This document shows, piece after piece, positions 9,064-17,755 of a DNA stretch of 35,069 nucleotides. The DNA comes from Sphingobium sp. Lineage in GTDB: Bacteria > Pseudomonadota > Alphaproteobacteria > Sphingomonadales > Sphingomonadaceae. The translations under genes and the position numbers were made by a program. The notes under the pieces were generated by a model, which was not told where the DNA came from, made no database searches, and was given only the letters and a program-made list of their open reading frames with translations. The number at the start of each line of letters is the position of its first letter. The stretch's first letter is position 1. The stretch spans positions 1 to 35,069 of the forward strand of contig JAHFPV010000025.1 in assembly GCA_023266575.1 (NCBI GenBank). Direction: 5' to 3'.

Positions 9064-10133
9064 AGCTGGTGGCCGGTCCGGTCGCGCTTGGTGGCGAGAT
9101 AGCGTTCGTTATGCGGGTTGGTCGGCAGGATGATCGGCAGCCGTTCGGCCACGCTGATCCCCGCCGCCTCCAGCCCCGCCACCTTTTGCGGATTATTGGT
9201 CAGCAGCCGCACGCTGCGCACCCCGATCAGGTCCAGCATCCGCGCCGCGACCGAAAAATCGCGCGCGTCGATGGCAAAGCCAAGCCGGACATTGGCGTCC
9301 ACGGTGTCGAAGCCCTGATCCTGCATCGCATAGGCGCGCAATTTGTTGACGAGGCCAATGCCGCGCCCTTCCTGCCGCAGATAGAGCAGCACGCCCCAGG
9401 GTGCGTCGGCGATCTGGTGGAGCGCTTCGTGCAGTTGCGGGCCGCAGTCGCATTTCAGGCTGCCCAGCACATCGCCGGTCAGGCATTCGCTGTGCAGGCG
9501 GACGACGGGGGGTGAGGAGTCCCGCTTCCCGACAATGAGTGCGACATGTTCGCGCGGTTCATCGGGGCTGCGGAAGGCAATGATTTCCGCGCTTTCGCTG
9601 GCCGACACCGGCAGGCTGGCGCGGGAGGCGATGGCAAGGTGGACGGCATCATCATAGGCGTCGATCGCTTCGGCGCTGACATCGACATCCCTGTCGCCCT
9701 CGCCGTCCAGCGCGAAATAGGCGGGAAGGATACCGGCGAGGCGGGCAAGGCGCAGCGCGGCCTTGGCAGCGAGGGGGGCCGTGAGCGCGCGGGCCTGAAA
9801 TGGGCCCTTAAGCGGGGAGGCGAGGTCCAGCACCGGGTCTGAGATGGCGGTCGCCACATCGGCGTCGATCCAGGGCGCGCGGGCGATCAGCACCGGCATG
9901 TCGGGATCAGCCGCGGCGATCTGGTTGGCGAGTTTGAGCGTCTGGCCGCGCGCAGCGGAGATTAATATGTCGGCTTTGCCCGCAGGATCGAAGTCGGCCA
10001 GCGTTACCGCGTCCGCCCCCTCCACCGCCATCAGCCGCAGCGCGCCATCGGCAGCCGACACCCGCACCGCCCAGCCGCGGCGCAGCGCGTCGATCGCCCG
10101 CGCCGCGTCGCGCCCGATCGCTCGCCTGCCCAT
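9060..10133 (-). CDS. ribA: GTP cyclohydrolase II with a degenerate RibB-like N-terminal domain
   Basis: The C-terminal half (about residues 165-357) is a complete GTP cyclohydrolase II: zinc ligands C217, C228 and C230 ([20 protein letters not shown]), [10 protein letters not shown] and the end LLTNNPQKV. It opens GTP in the first step of riboflavin synthesis. The N-terminal 160 residues resemble DHBP synthase in outline ([24 protein letters not shown]) but lack the acidic RibB catalytic motif, so this part is probably inactive. The open frame extends upstream, but the ATG at 10133 overlaps the xth stop by one base and begins the recognisable domain. Gene order is xth-ribA-transpeptidase. 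Confidence 0.9.
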   Translation of the reverse strand: MGRRAIGRDAARAIDALRRGWAVRVSAADGALRLMAVEGADAVTLADFDPAGKADILISAARGQTLKLANQIAAADPDMPVLIARAPWIDADVATAISDPVLDLASPLKGPFQARALTAPLAAKAALRLARLAGILPAYFALDGEGDRDVDVSAEAIDAYDDAVHLAIASRASLPVSASESAEIIAFRSPDEPREHVALIVGKRDSSPPVVRLHSECLTGDVLGSLKCDCGPQLHEALHQIADAPWGVLLYLRQEGRGIGLVNKLRAYAMQDQGFDTVDANVRLGFAIDARDFSVAARMLDLIGVRSVRLLTNNPQKVAGLEAAGISVAERLPIILPTNPHNERYLATKRDRTGHQL

Positions 10134-10930
10134 CAGAAGGCGAATTCGGTGATGATGGGGATATGGTCGGACGGCTTGCCCCAGTTGCGCGCCGGTTCGA
10201 CGACACGGTGGGCAACCGCCTTTTCGGCGACGTCGCGGGTCATCCACATATGGTCGAGCCGGCGACCGCGATCCGATTCGGCCCAATCCTTGGCGCGATA
10301 GCTCCACCAGGTGTAGAGTCGCGCTGGTGCAGGGTGGAAATGGCGGCCGATATCGACCCAGTCGTTCGATGCCTGCAAGCGAGCGAGGATTTCACATTCG
10401 ACCGGCGTGTGGCTGACAACGTTGAGCAATTGCTTGTGGCTCCAGACGTCGCATTCCAGCGGCGCGATGTTGAAATCGCCGGTCAGGATGGTCGGCTTGT
10501 TATCCAGCGCCGACGACCATTGAATCATGCGTTCAATAAAATCGAGCTTCTGGCCGAATTTGGGATTTTGCTCCCGATCGGCAATGTCGCCCCCGGCGGG
10601 GACATAGACATTTTCGATCCGCACCCCATTGTCGAGACGGACGCCGACATGGCGTGCCTCGCCATTGGCCTGCCAGTCGAGCCGGTCATCCTCATGTATC
10701 GGCACCCGGCTCATGATCGCGACGCCATGGTGCATTTTCTGGCCGTTCAGCACCTGATGAACATAGCCCAGACGGCGGAACATATCGGCGGGGAAGGTCT
10801 CGTTCACCACCTTGGTTTCCTGAAGGCACAATATGTCCGGCGCTTCTTGGGTCAGGAATTGTTCGACAATGTCGATGCGCGCGCGGACGCTGTTGATGTT
10901 CCAGGATGCGATGGAAAGAGTGTCGGCCAT
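10133..10930 (-). CDS. xthA: Exodeoxyribonuclease III (AP endonuclease family 1)
   Basis: This 265-residue protein shows the exonuclease III motifs in order: [10 protein letters not shown], the metal-binding glutamate in [24 protein letters not shown], and the C-terminal catalytic SDHIPI. It cleaves DNA at abasic sites and removes 3' blocking groups in base-excision repair. Length fits the family (about 260-270 aa). The ATG at 10930-10928 starts immediately before IASWNIN. It is the first gene of the three-gene unit that continues with ribA. Closely related enzymes differ in details, so the symbol is by family. Confidence 0.93.
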   Translation of the reverse strand: MADTLSIASWNINSVRARIDIVEQFLTQEAPDILCLQETKVVNETFPADMFRRLGYVHQVLNGQKMHHGVAIMSRVPIHEDDRLDWQANGEARHVGVRLDNGVRIENVYVPAGGDIADREQNPKFGQKLDFIERMIQWSSALDNKPTILTGDFNIAPLECDVWSHKQLLNVVSHTPVECEILARLQASNDWVDIGRHFHPAPARLYTWWSYRAKDWAESDRGRRLDHMWMTRDVAEKAVAHRVVEPARNWGKPSDHIPIITEFAF

Positions 10931-10993
10931 GGTGTCGCACTAGGAGGCTAATCCGCGCCATGCAAGACGGCTGCGCGCACTGCCCACAAAGTA

Positions 10994-11027
10994 AGACCCC
11001 CGCTCCGGGGGCATGGAACGGGGGTCT
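10994..11027 (-). terminator. Probable terminator downstream of lolA
   Basis: A perfect nine-base inverted repeat (AGACCCCCG at 10994-11002, CGGGGGTCT at 11019-11027) encloses a 16-base loop. On the minus strand the stem is followed by TACTTTG, a weak T-rich tail. It lies about 165 bases beyond the lolA stop and about 65 bases before the xth start, so it probably ends ftsK/lolA transcripts. Confidence 0.45.
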
Positions 11028-11189
11028 CGATCGCGCCCTTGAAGCGCTTTGCGACGGGAGGACTGTGCCGGGTAACAGGGGGGAAATCCCGGTTGGCCTC
11101 TCGCCGTGGAGTTCTAGATAGCGCCCCGGATATGAGCGGCAGATGAACGGAACGGCAAGTTTTTCCGTCCATCGCGCGGGGCGCTCGTT

Positions 11190-11825
11190 TCAGCCGCCCG
11201 CCGAGCGTCCCTTTGGCCTGGGATCGGTCCAGCGGAAGGCGGAATCGGCGATCGGAACGCCATAGCGCTGGTTGGACAGGCGGATGGCGGTGCGGTTATT
11301 CTGCGAATCCAGCGCGACCCAGCCATAGAGTTGCAGGCCCGCCGGGCTGGCGGCGTCGCGGCGGAAAATCATGGTGATGGTGCCATATTCAGGCCGCTTG
11401 GGATCGCGCGCCTGCACGCTCAGGATCGAGGGGTCGCCGGTTGGGACGACCTTGCCATATTTCGACAAATCCTTGTTCGGATCGAGCAACGCTCCGAGCG
11501 GTGAATTGCCGATCGGCCAGCGCTGTACCTGGCGCACCTCATAATCGATTACGGTCAGCGCCTTGCCATCGCCCACGATCAGCATCGGCACGCCTTTTTG
11601 ATATTGAAAGCGGATCTTGCCTGGCTGTTTAAGTGTAAGCTGTCCGGTCAGTGTCTGTCCGTTGCGGTCGGTCTGGCTGAAGTCGGCGGTCATGCTGGTG
11701 ACGGCACGGATATAGGCATTGACCCGGCTGAGTTCAGACTGGCCCTGCTGCGCCAGCAACGGCGCGGCGAGCGGGACGGCAAGAACGAAAGGCGCGATGG
11801 CCAGCGCGAGACTGATGCGCTTCAT
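11190..11825 (-). CDS. lolA: Outer-membrane lipoprotein carrier protein LolA
   Basis: This 211-residue protein has a signal peptide (KR followed by a hydrophobic run, ending APLLAQQ at about residue 26) and the LolA core: SFSQ-like MTADFSQTDRNGQTLTGQL, KPGKIRFQY-type LKQPGKIRFQYQ, and YGWVALDSQNNRTAI. LolA carries lipoproteins across the periplasm from LolCDE to LolB. The open frame continues 50 codons further upstream, but the ATG at 11825 follows GGAGAG and starts the signal peptide. It lies 100 bases after ftsK, matching the widespread ftsK-lolA gene order. Confidence 0.88.
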   Translation of the reverse strand: MKRISLALAIAPFVLAVPLAAPLLAQQGQSELSRVNAYIRAVTSMTADFSQTDRNGQTLTGQLTLKQPGKIRFQYQKGVPMLIVGDGKALTVIDYEVRQVQRWPIGNSPLGALLDPNKDLSKYGKVVPTGDPSILSVQARDPKRPEYGTITMIFRRDAASPAGLQLYGWVALDSQNNRTAIRLSNQRYGVPIADSAFRWTDPRPKGRSAGG

Positions 11826-11925
11826 GGAAAACTCTCCGGTTGTTACGGATGCGGTGTAGGATGAAGCGATTGAACGACCTGTGAACCCGCCCGTTCCCTG
11901 CCGTTCAGCCACGCCCCCCGTCAGG

Positions 11926-14244
11926 CTATAGCGGATTGCCATTCTCATCGCGCAGCACTTCGCGGCGACCGACATGGTTGGGGGGGCCGACCAGCCCTTC
12001 TTCCTCCATTTTCTCGATCAGGCGCGCGGCGCTGTTATAGCCTACCCGCAATTGCCGTTGCAGCCAGCTGGTCGAGGCCTTCTGGTTCTCGAACACCAGC
12101 TGGCACGCCTTGCGGAACAGCTGCGCGTCGGGGCTGTCGTCGCCAAGGTCCACGCCGTCGAGGGCGAAGCTGCCTTCTTCGGGTTCTTCCGTGACGGCCT
12201 GGATATAGTCGGGCTGGCCCTGCGCGCGCCAATGGTCGGCGACGACGCGGACTTCATCGTCCGACACGAACGGCCCATGGACGCGCATCAGCCCCTTGCC
12301 GCCGTGCATGTAGAGCATGTCGCCCTTGCCCAGCAATTGTTCGGCACCTTGCTCGCCCAGGATGGTGCGGCTGTCGATCTTGCTGGTGACAAAGAAGCTG
12401 ATCCGCGTCGGCAGGTTCGCCTTGATGACGCCGGTGATGACGTCGACCGAGGGGCGCTGGGTCGCGAGGATCAGGTGGATGCCGGCGGCGCGCGCCTTTT
12501 GCGCGAGGCGCTGGATCAGGAATTCGACTTCCTTGCCCGCCGTCATCATCAGGTCGGCCAGCTCGTCCACCACCACCACGATCTGCGGCAGCGGCTGGAA
12601 ATCGAGCTGTTCTTCCTCATAGATGGGTTTGCCATTTTCAGGGTCATAGCCGGTCTGGACACGGCGGCCCAAGGGCTTGCCCTTCGCTTTGGCGGCGCGG
12701 ACCTTTTCGTTGTAATTGGCAAGGTTGCGGACCGAGATGGACGCCATCATGCGATAGCGATCCTCCATCTGCTCGACCGCCCATTTGAGCGCGCGGATCG
12801 CCTTTTGCGGTTCGGTGACGACCGGGGAGAGGAGATGCGGGATGTCGTCATAGGTCGACAGTTCCAGCATCTTGGGATCAATCATGATCAGGCGCAGTTG
12901 GTCCGGCGTCATGCGGTAGAGCAGGGACAGGATCATGGCGTTAAGGCCGACCGACTTGCCCGACCCGGTGGTGCCCGCAATCAGCAGATGGGGCATGGGG
13001 GCCAAGTCGGCGATGATCGGTTCGCCGGAAATATTCTTGCCCAGAATGATCGGCAGCGTCCCTTCGCCACCAAATTGCTCGCTGGTGATGAGTTCGCGGA
13101 AGGACACGCCTTCGCGATGGGCATTGGGCAGTTCGATGCCGATGACGGTGCGGCCCGGAATCGTCGCAACACGGGCCGACAGCGCCGACATGTTGCGGGC
13201 GATATCGTCCGCCAGCGCGATCACCCGGCTGGCCTTGATGCCCGGCGCTGGTTCCAGTTCATACATGGTGACGACCGGGCCGGGACGGACTTCGACGATA
13301 TTGCCCTTCACATGGAAGTCGTCGAGGACGGATTCGAGCAGCCGGGCGTTGCGCTCCAGCGCCGCCTTGTCGATCTTGCCGCCCTGGCTGGCGGGAACCG
13401 GGTTGAGCAGGTCGGGCGATGGCAGCGAGCTATGGCCAAACAGATCATCCTGACTGACCGGGGCCATGGGCCGCTGGGCGGGCGCAGGCTTGGGCGTCTG
13501 GATGGTGATCGGCGGCTTGGGTTCGTTGGACACGGTCCTGCGCGGGGCGATGACCCGTTCGCCGACCTCTTCTTCCTCTTCCTCATCCGCCGCACTGCTG
13601 CCCGCAAAGCCAAGGCTGGGCTTGGGCAGGCTGAGTTTGGGAAGGGCCGGGCGGCGCAGCGCAAGAATCGGCTTTTCCAATGCCAGGCTGCGATAGCAGG
13701 CGACCAGGCCACCGATCATGGCGATGATCACGATAGCCCCGGTGATCCATGGCTGCGCCACCGGTACTTGGGCCGTCAGGCTCAATATCCCCTTGGCAGT
13801 CACCAGCGCGATCACCCCGCCCCAGCCCGCTGGCAGGCCGACCAGCGGATTAGTCTGGAACAGGGCCAGCGCAATCCCGATCAGGATGATGCCGAACAGG
13901 CATTGGCCAAACTGCCCCTTCCAAGCGCTCATATCCTGGTCACCCCACAGGCGGCGCGCGGTGACCGCCATCAGCGGCAGGATCAGCGCAATGGGCACGC
14001 CCAGCAGCCAGAGCAGGAAATCGGCGGTCCAGGCACCGGGTGCCTGCATGACATTGGCGACATGATCGCCCGCCACCGTGTTCATCGACGGGTCGCTGGG
14101 TGTATAGCTGAGCAGCGCCAGCGCCAGAAACAGCGTCGCCAGCATCAGCGCGATCGCGCCGATCAGCGCGCCGCTGCGGAGCAGGCTGCGCTTGAGCATT
14201 TCGCGCCATTCGGGCGTGCGCTTCACTGTGCGGCTGACAGCCAT
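11926..14244 (-). CDS. ftsK: DNA translocase FtsK
   Basis: The chosen start gives 772 residues. The N-terminus carries about four membrane helices (roughly residues 20-190), followed by a short acidic and proline-rich linker (about 200-300) and the RecA-like motor with Walker A (IAGTTGSGKSVGLNAMI, about 420-435) and Walker B (IVVVVDELADLMM). The C-terminal gamma winged helix (VGYNSAARLIEKMEEEGLVG) reads KOPS sites. FtsK sits at the septum, pumps chromosome termini and activates XerCD. The frame extends to 14349, but the ATG at 14244 fits the usual N-terminus. The acidic linker is short compared with E. coli, as is common in alphaproteobacteria. Confidence 0.95.
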   Translation of the reverse strand: MAVSRTVKRTPEWREMLKRSLLRSGALIGAIALMLATLFLALALLSYTPSDPSMNTVAGDHVANVMQAPGAWTADFLLWLLGVPIALILPLMAVTARRLWGDQDMSAWKGQFGQCLFGIILIGIALALFQTNPLVGLPAGWGGVIALVTAKGILSLTAQVPVAQPWITGAIVIIAMIGGLVACYRSLALEKPILALRRPALPKLSLPKPSLGFAGSSAADEEEEEEVGERVIAPRRTVSNEPKPPITIQTPKPAPAQRPMAPVSQDDLFGHSSLPSPDLLNPVPASQGGKIDKAALERNARLLESVLDDFHVKGNIVEVRPGPVVTMYELEPAPGIKASRVIALADDIARNMSALSARVATIPGRTVIGIELPNAHREGVSFRELITSEQFGGEGTLPIILGKNISGEPIIADLAPMPHLLIAGTTGSGKSVGLNAMILSLLYRMTPDQLRLIMIDPKMLELSTYDDIPHLLSPVVTEPQKAIRALKWAVEQMEDRYRMMASISVRNLANYNEKVRAAKAKGKPLGRRVQTGYDPENGKPIYEEEQLDFQPLPQIVVVVDELADLMMTAGKEVEFLIQRLAQKARAAGIHLILATQRPSVDVITGVIKANLPTRISFFVTSKIDSRTILGEQGAEQLLGKGDMLYMHGGKGLMRVHGPFVSDDEVRVVADHWRAQGQPDYIQAVTEEPEEGSFALDGVDLGDDSPDAQLFRKACQLVFENQKASTSWLQRQLRVGYNSAARLIEKMEEEGLVGPPNHVGRREVLRDENGNPL

Positions 14245-14406
14245 GTTAACCCCGTGTCCCCCAAATGTTCCGTTTGCGCACAATGCGCCGGGCGGGGAGT
14301 CGGCGTCAAGGGTGCGCGCCCACGGCTCGTCCCGACTGATCCGTAACATTCCGTATGGCGGGCGGGGTCAGCGGCGGGGCAGGAAGAAGCAAGAAAGGAA
14401 TTCACC

Positions 14407-14505
14407 ATGATCGCCGACTATTTCCCTGCCGTCGTTGCCCTGTCGCTGGGCGCCTTTGCCGCCATGCTGATCTTTGTCAGTGTCGAGGACGCTCTCAAGC
14501 GGTGA
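14407..14505 (+). CDS. Hypothetical single-span membrane protein (32 aa)
   Basis: A 32-codon ORF starts at an ATG preceded by AAGAAAGGAATTCACC, a strong ribosome-binding site. After a short acidic start (MIADYFP) it has a hydrophobic stretch of about 18 residues (Val, Ala, Leu, Ile, Phe) and ends in a charged tail, SVEDALKR. This layout is that of a one-helix inner-membrane micropeptide. It is divergent from ftsK and its last 11 bases overlap the end of the convergent acetyltransferase gene. I do not recognise a named family. Because it is very short, confidence rests on the ribosome-binding site and composition. Confidence 0.5.
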   Translation: MIADYFPAVVALSLGAFAAMLIFVSVEDALKR

Positions 14506-14989
14506 TCGGGGCCGTGGCGGCGAGCGCGCGGAGCGCTTCGCCGTCGAGCCTCTGCACCGTCCATTCGTCCATCGGCTGCGCGCCGATGGCGCGATAGACG
14601 GCGATGGCGGGCGCGTTCCAGTCCAGCACCGACCATTCCAGCCGGGCGCAGTCGCGATCCAGCGCGATCTGCGCAAGCCGGGCGAGCAACGCCCTGCCCG
14701 CGCCCATGCCACGCGCGTCCGGCAGTACGAACAGATCCTCCAGATAAAGACCCGGCCGCCCTTCAAAGGTCGAGAAATTGTGGAAGAAGAGCGCGAAGCC
14801 TATGGCCGCGCCGTCACTTTCCGCGATCAGCACTTCGGCCATCGGGCGCGGACCGAACAGGTAGCGGGCCAGCGTCGCGGGGTCCGCCTTCACCGCGTGG
14901 GACAGCTTTTCATACGCCGCCAGCGCATGGATAAAGCCCACGATCGCATTGAGATCGTCCGGCGTGGCGGGGCGGATGGTCAGGGTCAT
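14495..14989 (-). CDS. GNAT-family N-acetyltransferase
   Basis: This 164-residue protein has the GNAT fold signatures: an N-terminal TIRPATPDDL, the central strand YLEDLFVLPDARGMGAGRALL with the acetyl-CoA pyrophosphate-binding loop (R/Q-x-x-G-x-G/A type), and the late motif WNAPAIAVYRAIGA. The residues around GLYLEDLFV and DWN resemble the diamine/thialysine acetyltransferase (SAT) branch, so a polyamine-like or small amine substrate is possible but unproven. The ATG immediately follows the stop of the EamA transporter gene with no gap, implying coupled translation. Confidence 0.85.
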   Translation of the reverse strand: MTLTIRPATPDDLNAIVGFIHALAAYEKLSHAVKADPATLARYLFGPRPMAEVLIAESDGAAIGFALFFHNFSTFEGRPGLYLEDLFVLPDARGMGAGRALLARLAQIALDRDCARLEWSVLDWNAPAIAVYRAIGAQPMDEWTVQRLDGEALRALAATAPITA

Positions 14990-15889
14990 TCAGGCGGTTC
15001 CCGGTTCGACATGGGCGATAGCCGCCCGCTTGCCGCGTGCGGTTATCAGGCAGGCGGCGATGATAAGGGCTGCGCCCGCCACTGTGGTCAGGGTCAGCCG
15101 CTCGCCAAAGGCCAGCCAGCCGACCACCGCCGCCCAGAGGAAGGCGCTATATTCGACCGGGATCAGCCGCTGCGCTTCAGCCCGTGCATAGGCCCAGGCC
15201 AGCGCGGCAAGCGAGGTGAAGGCCAGACCCGCCGCCAGCAGGATCAGCGGGATCGCTGACGGCACCGGCAGCCGGGCGTAGAAGGGCGCGCCGATGGCGA
15301 ACACGCCCAGCATGACGAGATGCTGGAAGAAGGCGACCTCGATCGGGGACGCGCGCTGCGCCTGCTGGCGTTGCAGGATGAGGTTCCAGGCGAACAGCAC
15401 CGCCGACGCCAGCACAGCCAGCGCGCCCAGCAAGGCGTCGCGATCATAGTGGCCCTGCAAACGCCCCGACAGGATCACGCCGACGCCGACCAGCCCCAGC
15501 ACAGACGCACCTATTGCCTGCCGCCCGATCGTTTCGCCCAACAGCAGGGCGGCGAGATAGAGCGCGATCAGCGGCGCGATGAAGGACAGGGCTATCGCTT
15601 CGGCGAGCGGCATCCGCATCAGCGCCCAGAAGAACAGCCCGGCCATCAGCGCCACGACCGATCCGCGCAGCATGTGCAGGCGCAGCACGGCGCGGTCCGG
15701 CCAGCGCTGGCGGGTGAGGAGCATCAGGCCAAGGCCGAGCAGCGTCCCCGTGATCGCCCGCCACAACAGGGCGTTGTAGAGACCGATGGCGAGGCTCAGC
15801 CCCTTCATCGCCGCATCCATCACCGAAAACAGCGCAACACCGACGCAGCAGACGGCAAAGGGAATGAGGAAGCTGGAGCGCGCTGGCAT
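14990..15889 (-). CDS. EamA/DMT-family transporter (10 membrane helices)
   Basis: This 299-residue protein is hydrophobic throughout, with about ten predicted helices arranged as two EamA halves (about 10-140 and 150-285). Typical DMT features are the early charged WRAITGTLLG segment, the PLAEAIALSFIAPLIALYLAALLLGE-like helix pair in the first half, and the repeated AFLWAAVVGWLAFGE pattern in the second. Members export amino acids, metabolites or drugs; the substrate cannot be told from sequence. It starts five bases after the vapC stop and abuts the acetyltransferase gene, so all four genes may share the vapB promoter. Confidence 0.88.
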   Translation of the reverse strand: MPARSSFLIPFAVCCVGVALFSVMDAAMKGLSLAIGLYNALLWRAITGTLLGLGLMLLTRQRWPDRAVLRLHMLRGSVVALMAGLFFWALMRMPLAEAIALSFIAPLIALYLAALLLGETIGRQAIGASVLGLVGVGVILSGRLQGHYDRDALLGALAVLASAVLFAWNLILQRQQAQRASPIEVAFFQHLVMLGVFAIGAPFYARLPVPSAIPLILLAAGLAFTSLAALAWAYARAEAQRLIPVEYSAFLWAAVVGWLAFGERLTLTTVAGAALIIAACLITARGKRAAIAHVEPGTA

Positions 15890-15894
15890 GGCTT

Positions 15895-16275
15895 TCAGCG
15901 GATGAGCCGGATGTCGATGCCGATGTCCAGCGCGGTCCAGGCCCGGTCAGCGGTGATCACAGGCAGGTTAGTCAGCCGCGCAAGCGCCAGACAGGCCCGA
16001 TCGCCAAGGGACAATCCCAAATGCCGGGTCATCGGACGAAGCATGGCGGCTTCCAACGCGTGCGCTTCGTGGAATGGGCTGATACGCAGTTCCAGGCGCA
16101 TGACCTGGTGCTCGGCATCGTCTCGCGACAGGCCAGCCTCGACAAGTTTCGTGTAGGTTTCACACAGATTGATGACCGACATCTGCCCGATCGCCAAATG
16201 CGGCCGCACCTGATCGGCTCCCGGCTCATTCAGCAATATGGTCAACAATGCCGATGTATCGATGACCGCGGTCAT
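15895..16275 (-). CDS. vapC: PIN-domain ribonuclease toxin, VapC family
   Basis: This 126-residue PIN domain has the conserved acidic metal-binding residues D6 (VIDTSALL), E39 (INLCETYTK), D92 (LSLGDRACLALA) and D110 (ITADRAW). VapC toxins are Mg-dependent endoribonucleases, usually acting on tRNA or rRNA, held inactive by VapB. The start overlaps the upstream antitoxin gene by four bases, the normal type II toxin-antitoxin arrangement. All active-site residues are present, so the toxin is predicted to be functional. The RNA target is unknown. Confidence 0.88.
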   Translation of the reverse strand: MTAVIDTSALLTILLNEPGADQVRPHLAIGQMSVINLCETYTKLVEAGLSRDDAEHQVMRLELRISPFHEAHALEAAMLRPMTRHLGLSLGDRACLALARLTNLPVITADRAWTALDIGIDIRLIR

Positions 16276-16514
16276 TCGCGTTCCGCTTCGGCGCGGCGTT
16301 CGGCTAGAAAATCATCGACGGTGAAAGGCTTTTTTATCAATGCTTTCAGATCGCTCTGCACTTCGCGCAAGACCTGATCATAGCTTTTCACCAGAATCCC
16401 GCTGCCGTGCCGCTCGAACACGATCCGGTCACCATCCTTGAAGCCCAGTTGTCGGCGCAACTCTGCGGGGAATACGGCCTTGCCGCCTGCAATCATCTTT
16501 CCGCTATAGGTCAT
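16272..16514 (-). CDS. vapB: AbrB/MazE-type antitoxin of the VapBC module
   Basis: This 80-residue protein has an N-terminal AbrB/SpoVT swapped-hairpin DNA-binding domain (KMIAGGKAVFPAELRRQLGFKDG; about residues 5-50) and a charged C-terminal tail (FLAERRAEAERE) of the type that wraps the VapC active site. It would bind its own promoter and neutralise VapC. The ATG at 16514 follows GGAGG about nine bases upstream. It overlaps vapC by four bases, and a 7+7 base palindrome lies directly upstream. The MazE label is also possible; pairing with a PIN toxin makes VapB the better name. Confidence 0.87.
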   Translation of the reverse strand: MTYSGKMIAGGKAVFPAELRRQLGFKDGDRIVFERHGSGILVKSYDQVLREVQSDLKALIKKPFTVDDFLAERRAEAERE

Positions 16515-16524
16515 GAAATGCCTC

Positions 16525-16551
16525 CAGGACCTGAATAATATATCGGTCCTG
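16525..16551 (-). promoter_or_regulatory. Palindromic operator/promoter of vapBC
   Basis: A perfect inverted repeat CAGGACC (16525-16531) / GGTCCTG (16545-16551) flanks a 13-base AT-only-type core containing, on the minus strand, TATATTATT, a good -10-like sequence. The right position for an autoregulated toxin-antitoxin operator: its edge touches the GGAGG ribosome-binding site of vapB. Binding by VapB is inferred from position and symmetry. Confidence 0.65.
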
Positions 16552-16565
16552 AATTTCCAAGCTAC

Positions 16566-17726
16566 CTATTCCGCTGCTTCCGCCTTACCCGCGTCGGTCA
16601 TGTCGGATTCGGCCTTGGCGGCCTCGATCTCCGCTGCCTTGGCCTCGACCAGCCGGACGATATGATCGACCATATTCTCGTCCTGAATGGTGTGGTCGGT
16701 GATACCCGACAGATAGACCATATGCTTGCCATTGCCGCCGCCGGTCAGGCCGATGTCGGTTTCACGCGCTTCGCCGGGACCGTTGACGACGCAGCCAAGG
16801 ACAGAGAGCGAGAGCGGCGTGTGGATATGCTGGAGCCGTTCTTCCAGCGCCTGCACGGTACGGATGACGTCGAAGCCCTGGCGCGCGCAGGACGGGCAGG
16901 AGATGACCTTCACCCCGCGAGTGCGGATGCCCAGCGATTTGAGGATCTCATAGCCGACGCGGACTTCCTCTTCGGGTTCGGCGGACAGCGAAACGCGGAT
17001 CGTGTCGCCCACCCCGGCCCAAAGCAGATTGCCGATGCCGATCGCGCTCTTCACCGTGCCGCCGATCAGCCCGCCCGCTTCGGTAATGCCCAGATGCAGC
17101 GGGCAATCGACCGCGTCGGCCAGCTGCATATAAGCGGCGACAGCGAGGAACACGTCGCTGGCCTTTACCGCGACCTTATATTCGTGGAAATCCTGGTCCT
17201 GGAGCAGCTTGATATGGTCGAGCGCGCTTTCGACCAGTGCTTCGGGGCAGGGTTCGCCATATTTTTCGAGCAGGTCGCGTTCCAGACTGCCGGCGTTGAC
17301 GCCGATGCGGATCGCGCAACCATTCGCCTTGGCCGCGTCCACCACTTCCTTGACGCGGGCTGACGATCCGATGTTGCCGGGGTTGATGCGCAGGCAGGCC
17401 GCGCCAGCATCGGCGGCTTCAAGTGCGCGCTTATAGTGGAAATGAATGTCCGCGACGATCGGCACGCGGGCGGCACGGACGATCTGCTTCAAGGCGGCAG
17501 TCGATTGCTCGTCCGGGCAGGACACACGGATGATGTCCACGCCCGCCTCTTCGCAGCGACGGATCTGGTCGATCGTCCCCTTGATGTCATGGGTGAGCGT
17601 GTTGGTCATGGTCTGGACCGTGACCGGCGCACCACCACCGACCGGGACATTGCCGACCATGATCTGGCGGCTCTGGCGGCGGGCAATGTCACGCCAGGGG
17701 CGCAGGCCGGGATTATGGTCGGACAT
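16566..17726 (-). CDS. ispG: 4-hydroxy-3-methylbut-2-en-1-yl diphosphate synthase IspG
   Basis: This 386-residue enzyme converts MEcPP to HMBPP in the MEP isoprenoid pathway using a [4Fe-4S] cluster. The N-terminal TIM barrel shows [23 protein letters not shown] and LRINPGNIG. The C-terminal cluster-binding domain has C277, C280 (SCPSCARQG), C312 and E319 ([10 protein letters not shown]), matching the E. coli ligands. The extreme C-terminus is a charged Ala/Glu-rich tail. The ATG at 17726 lies just downstream of a strong hairpin that includes its likely ribosome-binding GGAG. The single-copy gene is expected to be essential. Confidence 0.96.
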   Translation of the reverse strand: MSDHNPGLRPWRDIARRQSRQIMVGNVPVGGGAPVTVQTMTNTLTHDIKGTIDQIRRCEEAGVDIIRVSCPDEQSTAALKQIVRAARVPIVADIHFHYKRALEAADAGAACLRINPGNIGSSARVKEVVDAAKANGCAIRIGVNAGSLERDLLEKYGEPCPEALVESALDHIKLLQDQDFHEYKVAVKASDVFLAVAAYMQLADAVDCPLHLGITEAGGLIGGTVKSAIGIGNLLWAGVGDTIRVSLSAEPEEEVRVGYEILKSLGIRTRGVKVISCPSCARQGFDVIRTVQALEERLQHIHTPLSLSVLGCVVNGPGEARETDIGLTGGGNGKHMVYLSGITDHTIQDENMVDHIVRLVEAKAAEIEAAKAESDMTDAGKAEAAE

Positions 17727-17733
17727 CTGTGAA

Positions 17734-17755
17734 CGGCTCCATCAATATGGAGCCG
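17734..17755 (-). promoter_or_regulatory. Perfect hairpin in the ispG leader
   Basis: CGGCTCCAT (17734-17742) and ATGGAGCCG (17747-17755) form a nine-base perfect stem with a four-base loop. On the minus strand it lies between the stop of the outer-membrane protein gene (17778) and the ispG ATG (17726). The only Shine-Dalgarno-like GGAG before ispG is inside its 3' arm. It may be a weak terminator for the upstream gene or a structure limiting ispG translation; there is no T-run. Confidence 0.5.

Noticed and set aside
10134-10307. Upstream extension of ribA into xth
   Set aside because: It would overlap xth by about 170 bases in another frame; the one-base TGATG overlap start is typical of coupled genes.
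11974-14346. 790-codon plus-strand open frame opposite ftsK
   Set aside because: Almost exactly mirrors ftsK, which has all its motifs; no recognisable domain in the mirror frame.
14245-14349. Longer N-terminus of FtsK (35 extra codons)
   Set aside because: The extension lacks conservation features and precedes a good start at 14244; it would also use up the divergent promoter region.
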